From the NCBI GenBank assembly GCA_946478635.1, contig CAMLCX010000018.1, positions 1-22,179 on the forward strand: a DNA stretch of 22,179 nucleotides, given 5' to 3'. The notes below the pieces were generated by a model. The model had not been told where the DNA came from. It saw only the letters and a list, made by a program, of their open reading frames with translations, and did not search any database. A program made the position numbers and the translations under genes. Origin of the DNA: an uncultured Pseudomonadota bacterium (lineage in GTDB: Bacteria; Desulfobacterota_B; Binatia; UBA9968). Position 1 is the stretch's first letter, and the number at the start of each line of letters is the position of its first letter. Positions 6,683 to 19,214 of the stretch are shown here, in pieces.

Positions 6683-7186
6683 TTATTTGGGCGTTAACAA
6701 CATCGCCATATTGCGGCCTTCCAGGCGCGGCTCGATATCGAGCTTCGCGACGTCCTGCACCTGCACCGCGACGCCCTTGAGCAACTGCCTGCCTAACTCG
6801 GGATGGGTAATTTCTCTGCCGCGGAAGAAAACCGACACCTTGACTCGCTGGCCTTTCCCGATGAATAGGCGGATGTTGCGAACTTTATGCTCGATATCGT
6901 GGGCATCAGTACGAGAACCCATTTTGACTTCTTTGATTTCCACGATCGAAGGTTTTTTGGCGCCATGAGATCGCTTCTTCTGCTCATAACGAAATTTGCC
7001 GTAATCCATCATGCGGCAAACCGGCGGTTGGGCATCGGGCGCGACTTCGACCAAATCCAGCTCCTGCGCCTCCACCTGCTTGAGCGCCTCATGCAGCGCC
7101 ATTAAACCCAACTGCTCGCCCTTCGGCCCAATTACTCGGACTTCACGGGCACGAATCTGATGATTGATCCTCGCTTCTCTAGCGAT
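6683..7186 (-). CDS. infC: Translation initiation factor IF-3, ATC start codon
   Basis: IF-3 binds the 30S subunit, keeps it apart from 50S and checks the start codon and initiator tRNA. The frame reads [30 protein letters not shown], a full IF3 N-terminal domain, then the linker [11 protein letters not shown] and the C-terminal domain ([49 protein letters not shown]). The first conventional start in frame (TTG at 7111) would cut off the first strands. Upstream there is no ATG, GTG or TTG in frame; instead ATC at 7186 lies five bases after GGAGGT and gives [18 protein letters not shown], 167 residues, as expected. E. coli infC uses ATT, a rare codon through which IF-3 limits its own synthesis; ATC fits the same logic. 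It lies 33 bases after thrS. Confidence 0.95.
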   Translation of the reverse strand: MAREARINHQIRAREVRVIGPKGEQLGLMALHEALKQVEAQELDLVEVAPDAQPPVCRMMDYGKFRYEQKKRSHGAKKPSIVEIKEVKMGSRTDAHDIEHKVRNIRLFIGKGQRVKVSVFFRGREITHPELGRQLLKGVAVQVQDVAKLDIEPRLEGRNMAMLLTPK

Positions 7187-7197
7187 AGGGCACCTCC
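7184..7197 (-). promoter_or_regulatory. Ribosome-binding site and rare ATC start of infC
   Basis: The minus strand reads GGAGGT, GCCCT, ATC. The Shine-Dalgarno match is near-perfect and its spacing to ATC is normal. An ATG that overlaps the upstream end of the site is out of frame with IF3. This decides the start of infC. Confidence 0.85.
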
Positions 7198-7219
7198 ATT
7201 CCTCGCTTGACCCCTATTA

Positions 7220-9133
7220 CTATGCTTCTCCGATTTCTTGTGCAACCTCGGCGCGCAACTTCTGAATAAACTCGGCGGGCGCCAGCGGCGGCAGATTCTC
7301 GCCGCCACGCCGGCGCGGCGCCACCGTACCGGCTGCCACTTCTTTATCGCCGATAACGATAGCATAAGGAATTTTTGCCAGTTGCGCTTCCCGGATTTTG
7401 TAGCCGAGCTTTTCGTTTCGCCCATCGAGCTCGACGCGCCAACCGCCTTGGCGCAGCTGCTCGAAGACCTTCGCCGCGTAATCTTTCTGGTCGTCGGTCA
7501 CCGTCAAAACTTTCAGCTGCACCGGCGCAAGCCACAACGGAAAGGCGCCGGCGCAATGTTCCAATAGTATCGCAATAAAGCGCTCTATGGAGCCCAGGAT
7601 GGCCCGGTGCAACATGACCGGCGTGGCCTCTGTTCCCTCCGGCGTAACATAACGAAGCGCAAACCGTTCGGGCATGGCGCAGTCGATCTGTACCGTGGCG
7701 AGAGTCCAGGATCGTTCCAGGACGTCGCGGAAATCAAAGCCGATCTTCGGTCCGTAGAACGCGCCCTCGCCCGGCAGCACTTCAACCGCGAATCCCGCCC
7801 CTTCAAGGCAGCGGCGCAGGGCCGCTTCAGCGGCGTCCCACAACTCGATGCGGCCGAGAAATTTCTCCGGCCGGGTTTGCAGGGTGACTTCGATGCGATC
7901 GAACCCGAAAACTTTGTACACTTCCTTGGTCATGGTGACGAATTGCTCAAGCTCGCTGTCGAGCTGTTCCGGCGTGCAGTAAATGTGAGCATCGTCCTGG
8001 GCAAAAGAGCGCACGCGCGTCAAGCCGGAAAGAACACCGGACTGCTCGAAGCGGTGCAGCCGGCTGAAATCGGCAAAGCGAATGGGTAAATCGCGATAGG
8101 AATACTTCCGAGCGGCAAATAGATAACAATGTCCCGGGCAATTCATCGGTTTCACACCGTATTCGCCGTCGTGCACGCTCATCAAGAACATGTCGTCGCG
8201 GAAAGCCTCATAATGGCCGGAGGTTTTCCACAGATCGGTCTTGTAGATCAGCGGCGTCACCACCTCGCTGTAACCATATTTGCTGTAGAGACCGCGGATG
8301 TACTGCACCAACAGGTTGTAAATGATCGTGCCCTTGGGATGAAAGAACGGCGATCCCGGGGCGATCGGATGAAGCGAAAACAAATCCAGGGCCGGCCCGA
8401 GGCGCCGGTGGTCACGCTGCTTCGCTTCTTCGATGCGCTTTAAGTATGCGTCTAAGTCTTTTCGGTTCGCCCATGCCGTGCCATAAATCCGTTGCAACTG
8501 TTCGTTTCGCGAGTCGCCGCGCCAATACGCCCCCGCAATGCTCGTCAGTTTGAAGGCTTTGATCGCCGCCGTGCTCGGCACGTGCGGGCCGCGGCAAAGA
8601 TCGACCCAATCCCCCTGCCGATAGAGCGAGACGTTCTCTTCGGGAATGCCTTCGATGATCTCGACTTTATAATTTTCGCCCATCTTGCGGAACAGCTCGA
8701 TTGCCTCGCGGCGCGGCAAGACTTCACGAACCACTTTCAAATCGGCCTTTACCAGCTCCTGCATGCGTTTTTCGATGAGCTCCAAATCTTCCGGGGAAAA
8801 AGTCCGATCGCTCCTGAAGTCGTAATAGAAGCCGTCTTCGATGGTCGGCCCGATGGTCACCTGTGTTCCGGGAAAAAGGCTCTGCACCGCCTGTGCCATC
8901 AAATGCGCGGTCGAATGACGCAAAACATCCAGGCCGTCGCGGCTATCCGGCAGAATGAACTCGAGCGCGCAATCCTTGTCCAGTGTGCCGGCAAGGTCGA
9001 CGAGCCGGCCATCCACCTTGGCGGCGATGGCGGTCTTCCTAACACCCGAAGTCGCGGCGATTTCATCGATCCCGGTACCGGCGCGTACGTCGACGGACTT
9101 GCCATCGGCTAGAGTGACGTGAATGCTATCCAT
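7220..9133 (-). CDS. thrS: Threonine--tRNA ligase
   Basis: Charges tRNA-Thr with threonine in the cytoplasm. The 637-residue protein has the standard parts in order: a TGS domain at residues 1-62 (VTLADGKSVDVRAGTGIDEIA), the editing domain with HSTAHLMAQAVQSLFPG and DGFYYDF, the class II core with YKTDLWKTSGHYEAFRDDMF, the zinc-site segment MNCPGHCYLFA, motif 2 FRFADFSRLHRFEQSG-like region with GLTRVRSFAQDDAHIYC, and motif 3 MLHRAILGSIERFIAIL, followed by the anticodon-binding domain (PVQLKVLTVTDDQKDYA to the end). The ATG at 9133 lies 23 bases after the 3' end of tRNA-Val, and no clear ribosome-binding site is seen. It heads the thrS-infC-rpmI-rplT-pheST-ihfA cluster. Confidence 0.98.
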   Translation of the reverse strand: MDSIHVTLADGKSVDVRAGTGIDEIAATSGVRKTAIAAKVDGRLVDLAGTLDKDCALEFILPDSRDGLDVLRHSTAHLMAQAVQSLFPGTQVTIGPTIEDGFYYDFRSDRTFSPEDLELIEKRMQELVKADLKVVREVLPRREAIELFRKMGENYKVEIIEGIPEENVSLYRQGDWVDLCRGPHVPSTAAIKAFKLTSIAGAYWRGDSRNEQLQRIYGTAWANRKDLDAYLKRIEEAKQRDHRRLGPALDLFSLHPIAPGSPFFHPKGTIIYNLLVQYIRGLYSKYGYSEVVTPLIYKTDLWKTSGHYEAFRDDMFLMSVHDGEYGVKPMNCPGHCYLFAARKYSYRDLPIRFADFSRLHRFEQSGVLSGLTRVRSFAQDDAHIYCTPEQLDSELEQFVTMTKEVYKVFGFDRIEVTLQTRPEKFLGRIELWDAAEAALRRCLEGAGFAVEVLPGEGAFYGPKIGFDFRDVLERSWTLATVQIDCAMPERFALRYVTPEGTEATPVMLHRAILGSIERFIAILLEHCAGAFPLWLAPVQLKVLTVTDDQKDYAAKVFEQLRQGGWRVELDGRNEKLGYKIREAQLAKIPYAIVIGDKEVAAGTVAPRRRGGENLPPLAPAEFIQKLRAEVAQEIGEA

Positions 9134-9156
9134 TTAATGTGAATGCGATTTGAAAA

Positions 9157-9231
9157 TGGTAGGCACGGGCAGGATTGAACTGCCGACCTCTTCCGTGTCA
9201 AGGAAGCGCTCTCCCACTGAGCTACGTGCCT
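9157..9231 (-). tRNA. tRNA-Val (anticodon GAC)
   Basis: The minus strand gives a complete cloverleaf of 75 bases: acceptor AGGCACG/CGTGCCT, D arm GCTC/GAGC, anticodon stem CTTCC/GGAAG with loop TTGACAC (anticodon GAC, valine), T arm GGCAG-TTCAATC-CTGCC, discriminator A and an encoded CCA. It lies between pgsA and thrS on the same strand and ends 23 bases before thrS, so it is probably cut out of a transcript that continues into thrS. Confidence 0.97.
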
Positions 9232-9358
9232 GTGTGAACCAATAGTAGTGGATCAATCCATTGAACCCAATTTTAGCAATAAAAACACGACGCTACACTG
9301 AGGCCGCTTTCACATGCGCCCCTGCAGCGAATGACATTGGCAATGCAAGAGACTGATT

Positions 9359-9387
9359 TTATTATCAATTTCTACCAGCACTGTCAA
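9359..9387 (-). promoter_or_regulatory. Candidate promoter ahead of tRNA-Val and thrS
   Basis: On the minus strand a perfect TTGACA (9387..9382), overlapping the pgsA stop codon, is followed after 17 bases by TAATAA (9364..9359); GATAAT with 15-base spacing is an alternative -10. It would start a transcript about 120 bases before the tRNA. A second, weaker candidate (TTGGGT, 17 bases, TACTAT) ends about ten bases before the tRNA. Confidence 0.45.
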
Positions 9388-9950
9388 CCTGGGCGAGTGA
9401 TGGAAGAAGCCCTATTCTGCAGCCAAACCAAGCCCCGATAAAGATATTGGCAGCCCGATACCACCGTTGCGAGCGCGCTCGCCCCGACAAACAATTCGAG
9501 CATTCGCTCGCTTAACAGGCGTGGGTCATGAAGCATGAGGAGCGCAATCGCCAAGGTCAAAAGCTGCAGCGTGGTGCTCCACTTGCCGATGAGAGTCGGC
9601 CTTACTTGCAACGGTTCTTCGACCAGGAGGTAAATAATCCCGTAACCCAAGAGGATCAGAATATCCCGAGCAACAACAATGACCGTAAGCCAAACGGGAA
9701 TTCCCCCGATCGAACCCAGCATGATAAAAGATGTAATCACCAGCAACTTGTCCGCCACCGGGTCCAAGTACGCGCCAAGCGCGGTTTGCTGGTTCATCCG
9801 GCGCGCGACAAAGCCGTCGAGAAAATCGGTCAATCCGCCGATGGCAAAGACCAGCAGCGCCTCCCAGTAAAAATGATACGCGAGAAATTCGAGAAAGATC
9901 GGAATGGTTAAGATGCGAAACAGCGTGAGGCAATTGGCAAGATTCAGCAT
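9384..9950 (-). CDS. pgsA: CDP-diacylglycerol--glycerol-3-phosphate 3-phosphatidyltransferase
   Basis: Integral inner-membrane enzyme that makes phosphatidylglycerol phosphate from CDP-diacylglycerol and glycerol 3-phosphate, the first committed step to phosphatidylglycerol and cardiolipin. The CDP-alcohol phosphotransferase signature is exact: D45-G46-x2-A49-R50-x8-G59-x3-D63-x3-D67. Several hydrophobic segments surround it (for example [45 protein letters not shown]), fitting about five or six membrane helices. The 188-residue length is typical. Its ATG overlaps the end of hflX by seven bases, so the two are translationally linked. PgsA is preferred over other CDP-alcohol transferases because of the N-terminal [15 protein letters not shown] pattern. 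Confidence 0.95.
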   Translation of the reverse strand: MLNLANCLTLFRILTIPIFLEFLAYHFYWEALLVFAIGGLTDFLDGFVARRMNQQTALGAYLDPVADKLLVITSFIMLGSIGGIPVWLTVIVVARDILILLGYGIIYLLVEEPLQVRPTLIGKWSTTLQLLTLAIALLMLHDPRLLSERMLELFVGASALATVVSGCQYLYRGLVWLQNRASSITRPG

Positions 9951-11260
9951 GACCCATCAGGACATCCGTTCTCCTTGAACGGTCTCCCATTGATAAGCTT
10001 GCGCATTTGTCCGGCGAGCTTCGGCGTCACCATGGCGGTCACGTGAATAGCCTCGCCCCCATAGATTTCTTCGACGACGCGGCCGCGCCTGCGTAACAAT
10101 GCAATCAAATCGCCTTGCGCCGGCGAAAAGGACGCGTGAAACTCTTCCTTATCGCGATCGAGAACCGCGCCGATCAGGCGAAGCAACTGATCGACGCCCG
10201 TGCCGGCCCGGGCCGAGATCGGACATACATCGAGGACGGCATCGGTCTTGAGTTGTCGAATCGGCACTTCGGCCGCAAGGTCGATTTTGTTGGGCACCAG
10301 CACGGTGGGAATTTCGCCCGCCCCGATTTCGCCGAGCGCGGTTTCAATCACGCGGATTTGGTCTTCGTAGAGGGGATTGGACATATCGACGAGATGGAGC
10401 AGCAAATCGGCGCGTGACACCTCTTCGAGCGTGCTCTTGAACGCCTCGATCAACGAGTGCGGGATCTTGTTGATAAACCCGACGGTGTCGACGAGCATGA
10501 CGGTATCCCCATTGGGGAGGCGCAGAGCGCGGGTCGTCGGATCCAGAGTTGCAAACAGTTTGTCTTCAACGAACACGCCGGCGCGCGTGAGCGTATTCAT
10601 CAAAGTCGACTTTCCCGCGTTGGTGTAACCGACAAGAGCAACGGTCGCAAACGGTACATCGTGCCGTTCCTTGCGCTGCAACTCGCGCGTGCGCTCGACG
10701 GTCTTGAGCCGTTGTTTTAGATGGCCGATGCGCTCGCGAATGCGCCGACGGTCCACTTCGAGCTGAGTTTCCCCAGGCCCGCGAGTACCGATACCGCCGC
10801 CCAGGCGCGATAAGTGTGTCCACTGGCGCGTCAGGCGCGGCAGCAGATATTCGAGCTGGGCCAGCTCGACCTGCAGCTTGCCTTCATTGCTGCGCGCCCG
10901 CTGCGCAAAAATATCCAGGATCAACTGGCTGCGGTCGATGACGCGGACTTTAAAGGCGGCTTCGAGATTGCGCTGCTGCGCCGGCGTCAAATTCTCATCG
11001 ACGATGACGAGGTCGGCGTGCATTTCTTGCAGCGATTTTCCGATTTCATCAACCTTGCCGCGGCCGATGAGAGTCGCCGGCGTGATGTGTTTGACCTGTT
11101 GACTGTGCTTGCCGAGAACCGTCGCGCCGGCCGTTTCGGCCAACCGCTCGAGCTCCTCTAAACTGAGATCGACGGGCGCCTTGTGGTCTCGTGAAGGCAG
11201 GTCAATGCCGACCAGCACGGCTCGTTCCTTCGGTGGTCGTGTAGGCGTAACGGTCTTCAA
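9944..11260 (-). CDS. hflX: Ribosome-associated GTPase HflX
   Basis: GTPase that splits stalled or heat-damaged ribosomes into subunits. The 438-residue protein has the HflX N-terminal domain ([23 protein letters not shown]), a coiled linker with the family hallmark [21 protein letters not shown] around residues 151-171, and a GTPase domain with G1 GYTNAGKS (211-218), G3 DTVGF (258-262) and G4 NKID (324-327), followed by a C-terminal domain. The start is probably TTG at 11260, which overlaps the dnaE TGA stop as TTGA; no strong ribosome-binding site is visible, so reinitiation after dnaE is likely. The E. coli gene follows hfq; here it sits between dnaE and pgsA. Confidence 0.96.
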   Translation of the reverse strand: MKTVTPTRPPKERAVLVGIDLPSRDHKAPVDLSLEELERLAETAGATVLGKHSQQVKHITPATLIGRGKVDEIGKSLQEMHADLVIVDENLTPAQQRNLEAAFKVRVIDRSQLILDIFAQRARSNEGKLQVELAQLEYLLPRLTRQWTHLSRLGGGIGTRGPGETQLEVDRRRIRERIGHLKQRLKTVERTRELQRKERHDVPFATVALVGYTNAGKSTLMNTLTRAGVFVEDKLFATLDPTTRALRLPNGDTVMLVDTVGFINKIPHSLIEAFKSTLEEVSRADLLLHLVDMSNPLYEDQIRVIETALGEIGAGEIPTVLVPNKIDLAAEVPIRQLKTDAVLDVCPISARAGTGVDQLLRLIGAVLDRDKEEFHASFSPAQGDLIALLRRRGRVVEEIYGGEAIHVTAMVTPKLAGQMRKLINGRPFKENGCPDGSC

Positions 11261-14200
11261 GAGCTTAAAGAGTGAAAACTGACGCGCGCGCCAAACAGCC
11301 GGTCAACAACTTCTTCCAGCTCCGGCGTCGATGCGATGCGCACCTGATCGGGGAGCTCGATGATTGTTTCGGCCTGCCCGGCGCCGAGCATGTGAAGAAA
11401 CACCGTGGCACGGCCCGGATAATCGAGCAGCGTGTCGCGCAATCGGACCAGCTCCTCGGCGGACACTTCCGACTCGCGCACATAGAGATGAGCTTTTTCG
11501 CCGTTCCCGTTCAGTTTGCCATTGTCATTCGCGGCGATGTTCTTGGGGTTTTTAACCGCGTCGGCCAACGATGTAACTTCGTTGGCGATGACCTGAATCC
11601 GATCTTCTCCGACTTCCAAACGGCCCCTGACAAAAATCGGGTCGTCGGCACCGAGCAATTCCGCGCATTTTCGGTAGGTATCGGGCCAGGTGATCACTTC
11701 AATGAAACCCGATTTGTCCTCCAAATTGAAGTTGCCGTACCGGTCGCCCTTCTTGGTATTGCGTAATTTCAATGCCGACACGACGCCACCCAGCCGAACC
11801 TCTCCTGGCGAGGCTCTTTCCTTGAGCGCGGCGATTGCCCCGCTGACAATTTTTTTGATGGTCCGCTCATATTTATCGAGAGGATGACCGGAAATATAGA
11901 AGCCCAGAGCTTCTTTCTCAAAAATCAACGATTCTTGAGCCGACCATTCGTTGACCACCGGGTAAGATTCCCCGGACTTCTTCGAGCTTCTCGTCGAGGT
12001 GCCGAGCATCCCGAAGATGTCGATTTGATTGCTGGCTTGATCGCGCTGGTGCGCCTGTCCGCCCTTCATGCCATCGTCCAGCGCGGCCATCATGCGCGCC
12101 CGTGAAACTTGCGTCGAGTCAAAGGCACCGCATTTGATCAAACTCTCGATCACGCGCCGGTTAACCGCCGCCATATCCACACGCCGGCAAAAGTCGAAGA
12201 GGGACGCGAACGGGCCGTCCTTGCGGCGGTTGTCGAGAATGACTTCGACCGCCTTCTCACCGACATTCTTCACGCCTGCGAGCCCGAAGCGAATCTTATC
12301 GCCGACCGGCGTAAAATCGGAAAGACTCTCGTTGATATCCGGCGCCAGTATCTCGATGTCTTTTTCCCGGCATTCGGCAAGATTTTTGATAACCTTGTCG
12401 GTATCGCCCATCTCCGAAGTCAAAAGCGCGGCCATAAATTCGACCGGATAGTGCGTCTTGAGATAAGCCGTCTGATAGGAAACCAGCGCGTAGGCCGCCG
12501 AGTGCGACTTGTTAAAACCGTAGCGCGCAAACGTTTCCATCTGATCAAAAATTTCCGTGGCTCTTTTTTCGTCCAATTTTTTAGCGACGGCGCCGCTGAC
12601 GAAGCGTTCGCGCTGCGCGGCCATTTCTTCCGGATCCTTCTTGCCCATGGCGCGGCGCAAAATATCGGCGTCGCCCATGGTGTAGCCGGCGAGAAGCTGC
12701 GCGGTCTGCATCACTTGCTCCTGGTAGACGATCACGCCGTAGGTGTCCTTGAGAATAGACTCGAGCAACGGGTGCAGATATTTGATTTTTTCTTTGCCGC
12801 TTTTGCGCTTGATGTAATCGTCCGCCATGCCGCTGTCGAGCGGCCCTGGCCGGTACAGAGCGAGAATGGCGACGAGATCCTCGAAACAATTGGGCCGGAT
12901 CTTTACGGTCATCTCGCGGATGCCCGTGCTTTCCAGCTGGAAGACCCCGGTGGTGTTGCCCTGACAAAGCGTGCGGTAGGTTTTCTTATCGTCGAGCGGC
13001 AGATGATCGAGATCGACCTTCTCGCCCCGCGTCACCTCGATGAGCTTCAAGCAGTCATAAATCAACGTGAGCGTCTTGAGACCGAGAAAGTCGAACTTGA
13101 CGAGACCGATTTTTTCCACCCAGCTCATCTCATACTGGGTGACGATGCCGCCGTCTTTATCGACAAATAGCGGCAAGTAATCCACCAGAGGAAGATTGGA
13201 AAGCACGACACCCGCCGCGTGGGTCGACGCGTGGCGCACCAAACCTTCCAAGCGTAAGGCATGATCCATCAGGGTTTTCACCCGCGGATCGCTCTTCATC
13301 AGTTCGGGCAGCCGAGGCTCCATCTTCATCGCTTCGGTGAGCGGATAATCGAAGCCTTGTTTGGGCGCGGGAATCAATTTGGCGATCGCGTCGGTCTCGG
13401 CGAAGGAAAGACCGATGGCGCGGCCGACGTCTCTGATGGCCGCCTTGGCCTTCAGGGTTCCGAAGGTGGCGATCTGCGCGACGCGGTCGGCGCCGTATTT
13501 GTCTTTGACATATTGAATCACCTGGGCCCGTCCGCGAATACAGAAGTCCACGTCGATATCGGGCATCGATTTACGTTCCGGGTTGAGGAAACGCTCGAAC
13601 AACAAAACGTGGCGTATGGGATCGAGATCCGTGATGCGCAGCGCGTAGGCCACCAGGCTCCCCGCGGAAGAGCCTCGTCCGGGTCCCACCGGAATGCCGC
13701 TTCTCTTGGCATAGTTGATGAAATCGGCGACGACTAAAAAATAACCGGGAAACTGCATGTCCTTGATCACGCCCAGCTCGTATTCCAGCCGCTCCAGATA
13801 GGTTTTTTTAACCTCCGGATCGGTGACGCCCGCGAGGCGCTCGTCCAAGCCCTGATGCGCCAATTCGTCGAGGTAGTCGTCGAGGCTGATCTCTTTGGGA
13901 GGCGTAAACGTCGGAAAATGATATTTGCCGAACTCGATCTCCAGATTGCAGCGCCCGGCAATTTCCAAAGTCCGCTCCACCGCCTCCGGACAGTAGTCGA
14001 ACCCCCGGGTCATTTCATCAGCGGACTTCAAGTAAAGTTCGTCGGTCCCCAGCTTGAGCCGGTTCTCTTCATTGACCGTCTTGCCGGTCTGCACACAGAG
14101 CAAAACATCGTGAGCGTGAAAATCGTCGCGCTCGCCGTAGTGGCAGTCGTTGGTGGCGACAACGGGAATCGAGGTTTCTTTCGCCAATTCGACGAGCAGT

Positions 14201-14775
14201 CGATTGACTTTTTCCTGCTCGGGCAACTTGTTGTCTTGGATCTCGATATAATAGCGGTCGCCGAAGATCGCCGCGTATTGCTCCACGGCCGATTTGGCTT
14301 TCTCGTAGTTGCCGTAATTCAACGCCTGCGAGACTTCGCCCTGGAGGCAGGCGCTCAACGCGATGAGACCGCCGTTGAACTCTTTGAGCAAGTCCTTGTC
14401 GATGCGCGGCTTGTAATAGAATCCTTCCATGTAGCCGAGCGACACGAGCTTGCAGAGGTTGCGGTATCCCTCATTGTTCATCGCCAGGAGAATTAAATGA
14501 TTGTTGTATTCCTTCGGCCCCTTATCGACGCCCTTCTTCTCGAAGCGGCTGGTCGGCGCCACGTAAATCTCGCAACCGATAATCGGCTTGATGCCGCGGC
14601 TCGTGGCCTCGCGGTAAAATTCGATGGCGCCGAACATGTTGCCGTGGTCGGTCATGGCCACGGCCGGCTGATGGAGCGCTTTGATGCGCTCGAAAAGCTT
14701 GTCGACTTTGTTGGCGCCGTCGAGGAGACTGTACTCGGTATGGCAATGGAGATGAACGAAACGAGATTGTTCCAT
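11257..14775 (-). CDS. dnaE: DNA polymerase III subunit alpha
   Basis: Catalytic subunit of the replicative DNA polymerase. The 1172-residue length matches DnaE1. The N-terminal PHP domain starts [20 protein letters not shown] and keeps several possible metal ligands (H10, H12, the DHGN motif, [26 protein letters not shown]). The polymerase core has [20 protein letters not shown] and the catalytic-aspartate segment [12 protein letters not shown], then [10 protein letters not shown] and the thumb/fingers region with [17 protein letters not shown] and [21 protein letters not shown]. Near the C terminus the helix-hairpin-helix region ([12 protein letters not shown]) and an OB fold ([20 protein letters not shown]) are followed by a short tail. 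It starts 41 bases after the Nudix gene and overlaps hflX by four bases. No strong ribosome-binding site precedes the ATG. Confidence 0.98.
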   Translation of the reverse strand: MEQSRFVHLHCHTEYSLLDGANKVDKLFERIKALHQPAVAMTDHGNMFGAIEFYREATSRGIKPIIGCEIYVAPTSRFEKKGVDKGPKEYNNHLILLAMNNEGYRNLCKLVSLGYMEGFYYKPRIDKDLLKEFNGGLIALSACLQGEVSQALNYGNYEKAKSAVEQYAAIFGDRYYIEIQDNKLPEQEKVNRLLVELAKETSIPVVATNDCHYGERDDFHAHDVLLCVQTGKTVNEENRLKLGTDELYLKSADEMTRGFDYCPEAVERTLEIAGRCNLEIEFGKYHFPTFTPPKEISLDDYLDELAHQGLDERLAGVTDPEVKKTYLERLEYELGVIKDMQFPGYFLVVADFINYAKRSGIPVGPGRGSSAGSLVAYALRITDLDPIRHVLLFERFLNPERKSMPDIDVDFCIRGRAQVIQYVKDKYGADRVAQIATFGTLKAKAAIRDVGRAIGLSFAETDAIAKLIPAPKQGFDYPLTEAMKMEPRLPELMKSDPRVKTLMDHALRLEGLVRHASTHAAGVVLSNLPLVDYLPLFVDKDGGIVTQYEMSWVEKIGLVKFDFLGLKTLTLIYDCLKLIEVTRGEKVDLDHLPLDDKKTYRTLCQGNTTGVFQLESTGIREMTVKIRPNCFEDLVAILALYRPGPLDSGMADDYIKRKSGKEKIKYLHPLLESILKDTYGVIVYQEQVMQTAQLLAGYTMGDADILRRAMGKKDPEEMAAQRERFVSGAVAKKLDEKRATEIFDQMETFARYGFNKSHSAAYALVSYQTAYLKTHYPVEFMAALLTSEMGDTDKVIKNLAECREKDIEILAPDINESLSDFTPVGDKIRFGLAGVKNVGEKAVEVILDNRRKDGPFASLFDFCRRVDMAAVNRRVIESLIKCGAFDSTQVSRARMMAALDDGMKGGQAHQRDQASNQIDIFGMLGTSTRSSKKSGESYPVVNEWSAQESLIFEKEALGFYISGHPLDKYERTIKKIVSGAIAALKERASPGEVRLGGVVSALKLRNTKKGDRYGNFNLEDKSGFIEVITWPDTYRKCAELLGADDPIFVRGRLEVGEDRIQVIANEVTSLADAVKNPKNIAANDNGKLNGNGEKAHLYVRESEVSAEELVRLRDTLLDYPGRATVFLHMLGAGQAETIIELPDQVRIASTPELEEVVDRLFGARVSFHSLSS

Positions 14776-14816
14776 GGAACTAGATAACCACTAGCACAAA
14801 GCAAACGGCGCGACAA

Positions 14817-15266
14817 TTATTTCGCGCTGATATCGCCATAAGAGTTATCCACAGTGGCGGGCCAAAACCCGGAGGCAACAAAATCTTCCAGGATTGCCCC
14901 AAGAATGTTGGCGAATTTGTAATGAAAGCGTTCTTCGCGCGCGATGGCCGTAAGCCGCTGCCCTTCGTGGAGCGAAAGATCCGACGTCTTGCGCTCGATT
15001 CGCGCGTGGTAGATATGCTTCCGGTTGGGATAGAAATCACCCTCAAGGCAGTCGTAGCAGCGAAAAAAGCTCCAGGCGTTCAACTCGACGCCCAGCTCCT
15101 CTCTAACCTCGCGCACCAAAGCCTCCTCCGGCGTCTCGCCGGCTTCGAGGTGGCCGCCGAAAAAGTCCCAATGACCGGGGAACGGAATCTCCGGCTTGTC
15201 GTCGCGCAGGTAAATCAACAGCCTGCCGTGGCGATCGAATAGGAGAACTTGAGCGATTTCTTTCAT
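14817..15266 (-). CDS. Nudix hydrolase
   Basis: A 149-residue pyrophosphohydrolase of the MutT/Nudix type, cutting a nucleoside diphosphate linked to another group; the substrate cannot be told from sequence. The Nudix box is exact at residues 38-60: G38-x5-E44-x7-R52-E53-V54-x-E56-E57-x-G59-V60. It is flanked by EIAQVLLFDRHGRLLIYLRD and by YPNRKHIYHARI. The ATG at 15266 overlaps the stop of the preceding LOG gene as ATGA, which fixes the start; the frame is open to 15482, but that part lies inside the LOG gene and has no Nudix likeness. Its neighbours (guaB, guaA, LOG, dnaE) suggest nucleotide-pool work, for instance clean-up of damaged nucleotides, but that is inference. Confidence 0.93.
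   Translation of the reverse strand: MKEIAQVLLFDRHGRLLIYLRDDKPEIPFPGHWDFFGGHLEAGETPEEALVREVREELGVELNAWSFFRCYDCLEGDFYPNRKHIYHARIERKTSDLSLHEGQRLTAIAREERFHYKFANILGAILEDFVASGFWPATVDNSYGDISAK
14845..14853 (+). promoter_or_regulatory. Perfect DnaA-box sequence near the dnaE start
   Basis: TTATCCACA on the plus strand matches the strict E. coli DnaA-box consensus. It lies inside the last codons of the Nudix gene, about 70 bases upstream of the dnaE start. One exact match in a window this size is not very unlikely by chance, so a role is only possible. Confidence 0.25.
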
Positions 15267-16060
15267 GGCGCGGTGGACGTACTGCGGTCGCGCTCGCCGA
15301 AGAACCAGCGCCGGCGCAGGCGCGATCCATAGGTCAATCCAAACGCGCGCTTGGCGATCTCGGTGATCGACCCCACGGCCTCTTCCGGCGAATCGGTGAC
15401 GATCAAACGATCCAAATCGGCCTGGTCGATGGTGCCTTGCTTGACCATTGTCGCCGACATGAAATCGAGCAACGGCCGCCAAAACTCTTTGCCGATAAGC
15501 ACCAATGGAAATTCGCGAATCTTTAACGTCTGGATCAGTGTCGCGGTTTCAAAGATCTCGTCCAGGGTGCCAAAACCGCCGGGCAGAGCGATAAAAGCAT
15601 AGGAATACTTTACCAGCATCACTTTGCGAATAAAAAAATAGCGAAAAGTAATCCATCGATCGAGGTAGGGATTGGGCTTTTGCTCCTTCGGCAGTTGGAT
15701 GTTGCAACCGATGGAGTGGCCGCCCGCCTCCTTGGCGCCGCGGTTGGCGGCTTCCATGATACCAGGGCCGCCGCCGGTCATTACCGTAAAACCAGACCTC
15801 GCAAGCTCCGCGCCCGTGCGCTGCGCCAGATCATAATAAGGATGCTCCTGGCCGAAGCGCGCCGAGCCAAAAACCGTCACGCAGGGGCCGACGAAGTGAA
15901 GCGCGCGAAAGCCGCGAAGAAATTCAAAAAAAATCCGTAGCGCGCGCAGCAACTCCTCGAACCGGTGCTGCGGTCCGGCGAGAAAGCGCGCCACTTCGGA
16001 CGCGTCGGGACCCACCCCCCAACCCTCGATCGCGATGATCTCGTTGTTTTTCGTCGTCAT
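15263..16060 (-). CDS. LOG-family (TIGR00730-type) nucleotide 5'-monophosphate phosphoribohydrolase
   Basis: A 265-residue Rossmann-fold protein of the family once annotated as lysine decarboxylase and now known as LOG; members split nucleoside monophosphates into free base and ribose 5-phosphate (PpnN, cytokinin-activating LOG). Both signatures are present: GGGPGIMEA at 96-104 and PGGFGTLDE at 160-168, with the catalytic Arg in FIRKVM (R145). The N-terminal 60 residues, ending FEFLRGFRALHFVGPCVTVFGSAR, mark the longer bacterial clade. ATG at 16060 is preferred over an in-frame TTG two codons upstream. It lies 70 bases after guaA and overlaps the Nudix gene by four bases, which suggests a role in purine nucleotide turnover. 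The true substrate is unknown. Confidence 0.92.
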   Translation of the reverse strand: MTTKNNEIIAIEGWGVGPDASEVARFLAGPQHRFEELLRALRIFFEFLRGFRALHFVGPCVTVFGSARFGQEHPYYDLAQRTGAELARSGFTVMTGGGPGIMEAANRGAKEAGGHSIGCNIQLPKEQKPNPYLDRWITFRYFFIRKVMLVKYSYAFIALPGGFGTLDEIFETATLIQTLKIREFPLVLIGKEFWRPLLDFMSATMVKQGTIDQADLDRLIVTDSPEEAVGSITEIAKRAFGLTYGSRLRRRWFFGERDRSTSTAP

Positions 16061-16130
16061 AACCAATAATCTTCGCGCATCCCACGCGCCGGCGCAATGA
16101 ATTCAATCCAGCAGATGAATCGCGGCAAGA

Positions 16131-19129
<2,999 letters not shown>

Positions 19130-19147
19130 TCACCTCCGCGCGAGGCT

Positions 19148-19179
19148 AAAAAAAAACCCAGACCTGGGCCTGGGTTTTT
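19148..19179 (-). terminator. Terminator-like hairpin in the guaB leader (possible attenuator)
   Basis: On the minus strand AAAAACCCAG (19179..19170) pairs over ten base pairs with CTGGGTTTTT (19161..19152) around an eight-base loop, and the T-run extends to nine (19156..19148). This is a textbook intrinsic terminator pointing toward guaB, ending about 21 bases before its start codon. There is no gene upstream on this strand for it to close, so premature termination of the guaBA message is the likely role. Confidence 0.7.
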
Positions 19180-19184
19180 GCGGC

Positions 19185-19204
19185 TGCTCGTCTGTATACA
19201 AGCA
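19185..19204 (-). promoter_or_regulatory. Hairpin upstream of the guaB leader terminator
   Basis: On the minus strand TGCTTGT (19204..19198) pairs with ACGAGCA (19191..19185) over seven base pairs, one a G-U, with loop ATACAG. It lies between the predicted transcription start and the terminator-like hairpin. It does not resemble a known purine riboswitch aptamer. Confidence 0.45.
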
Positions 19205-19214
19205 AACATGAAGT

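Noticed and set aside
12109..13170. A 353-codon plus-strand ORF antisense to dnaE
   Set aside because: Shadow of the dnaE codon pattern; no recognisable motifs or start signals.
15267..15482. N-terminal extension of the Nudix protein into the LOG gene
   Set aside because: The extension is the shadow of the LOG coding region; the ATGA overlap at 15263-15266 is the natural start.
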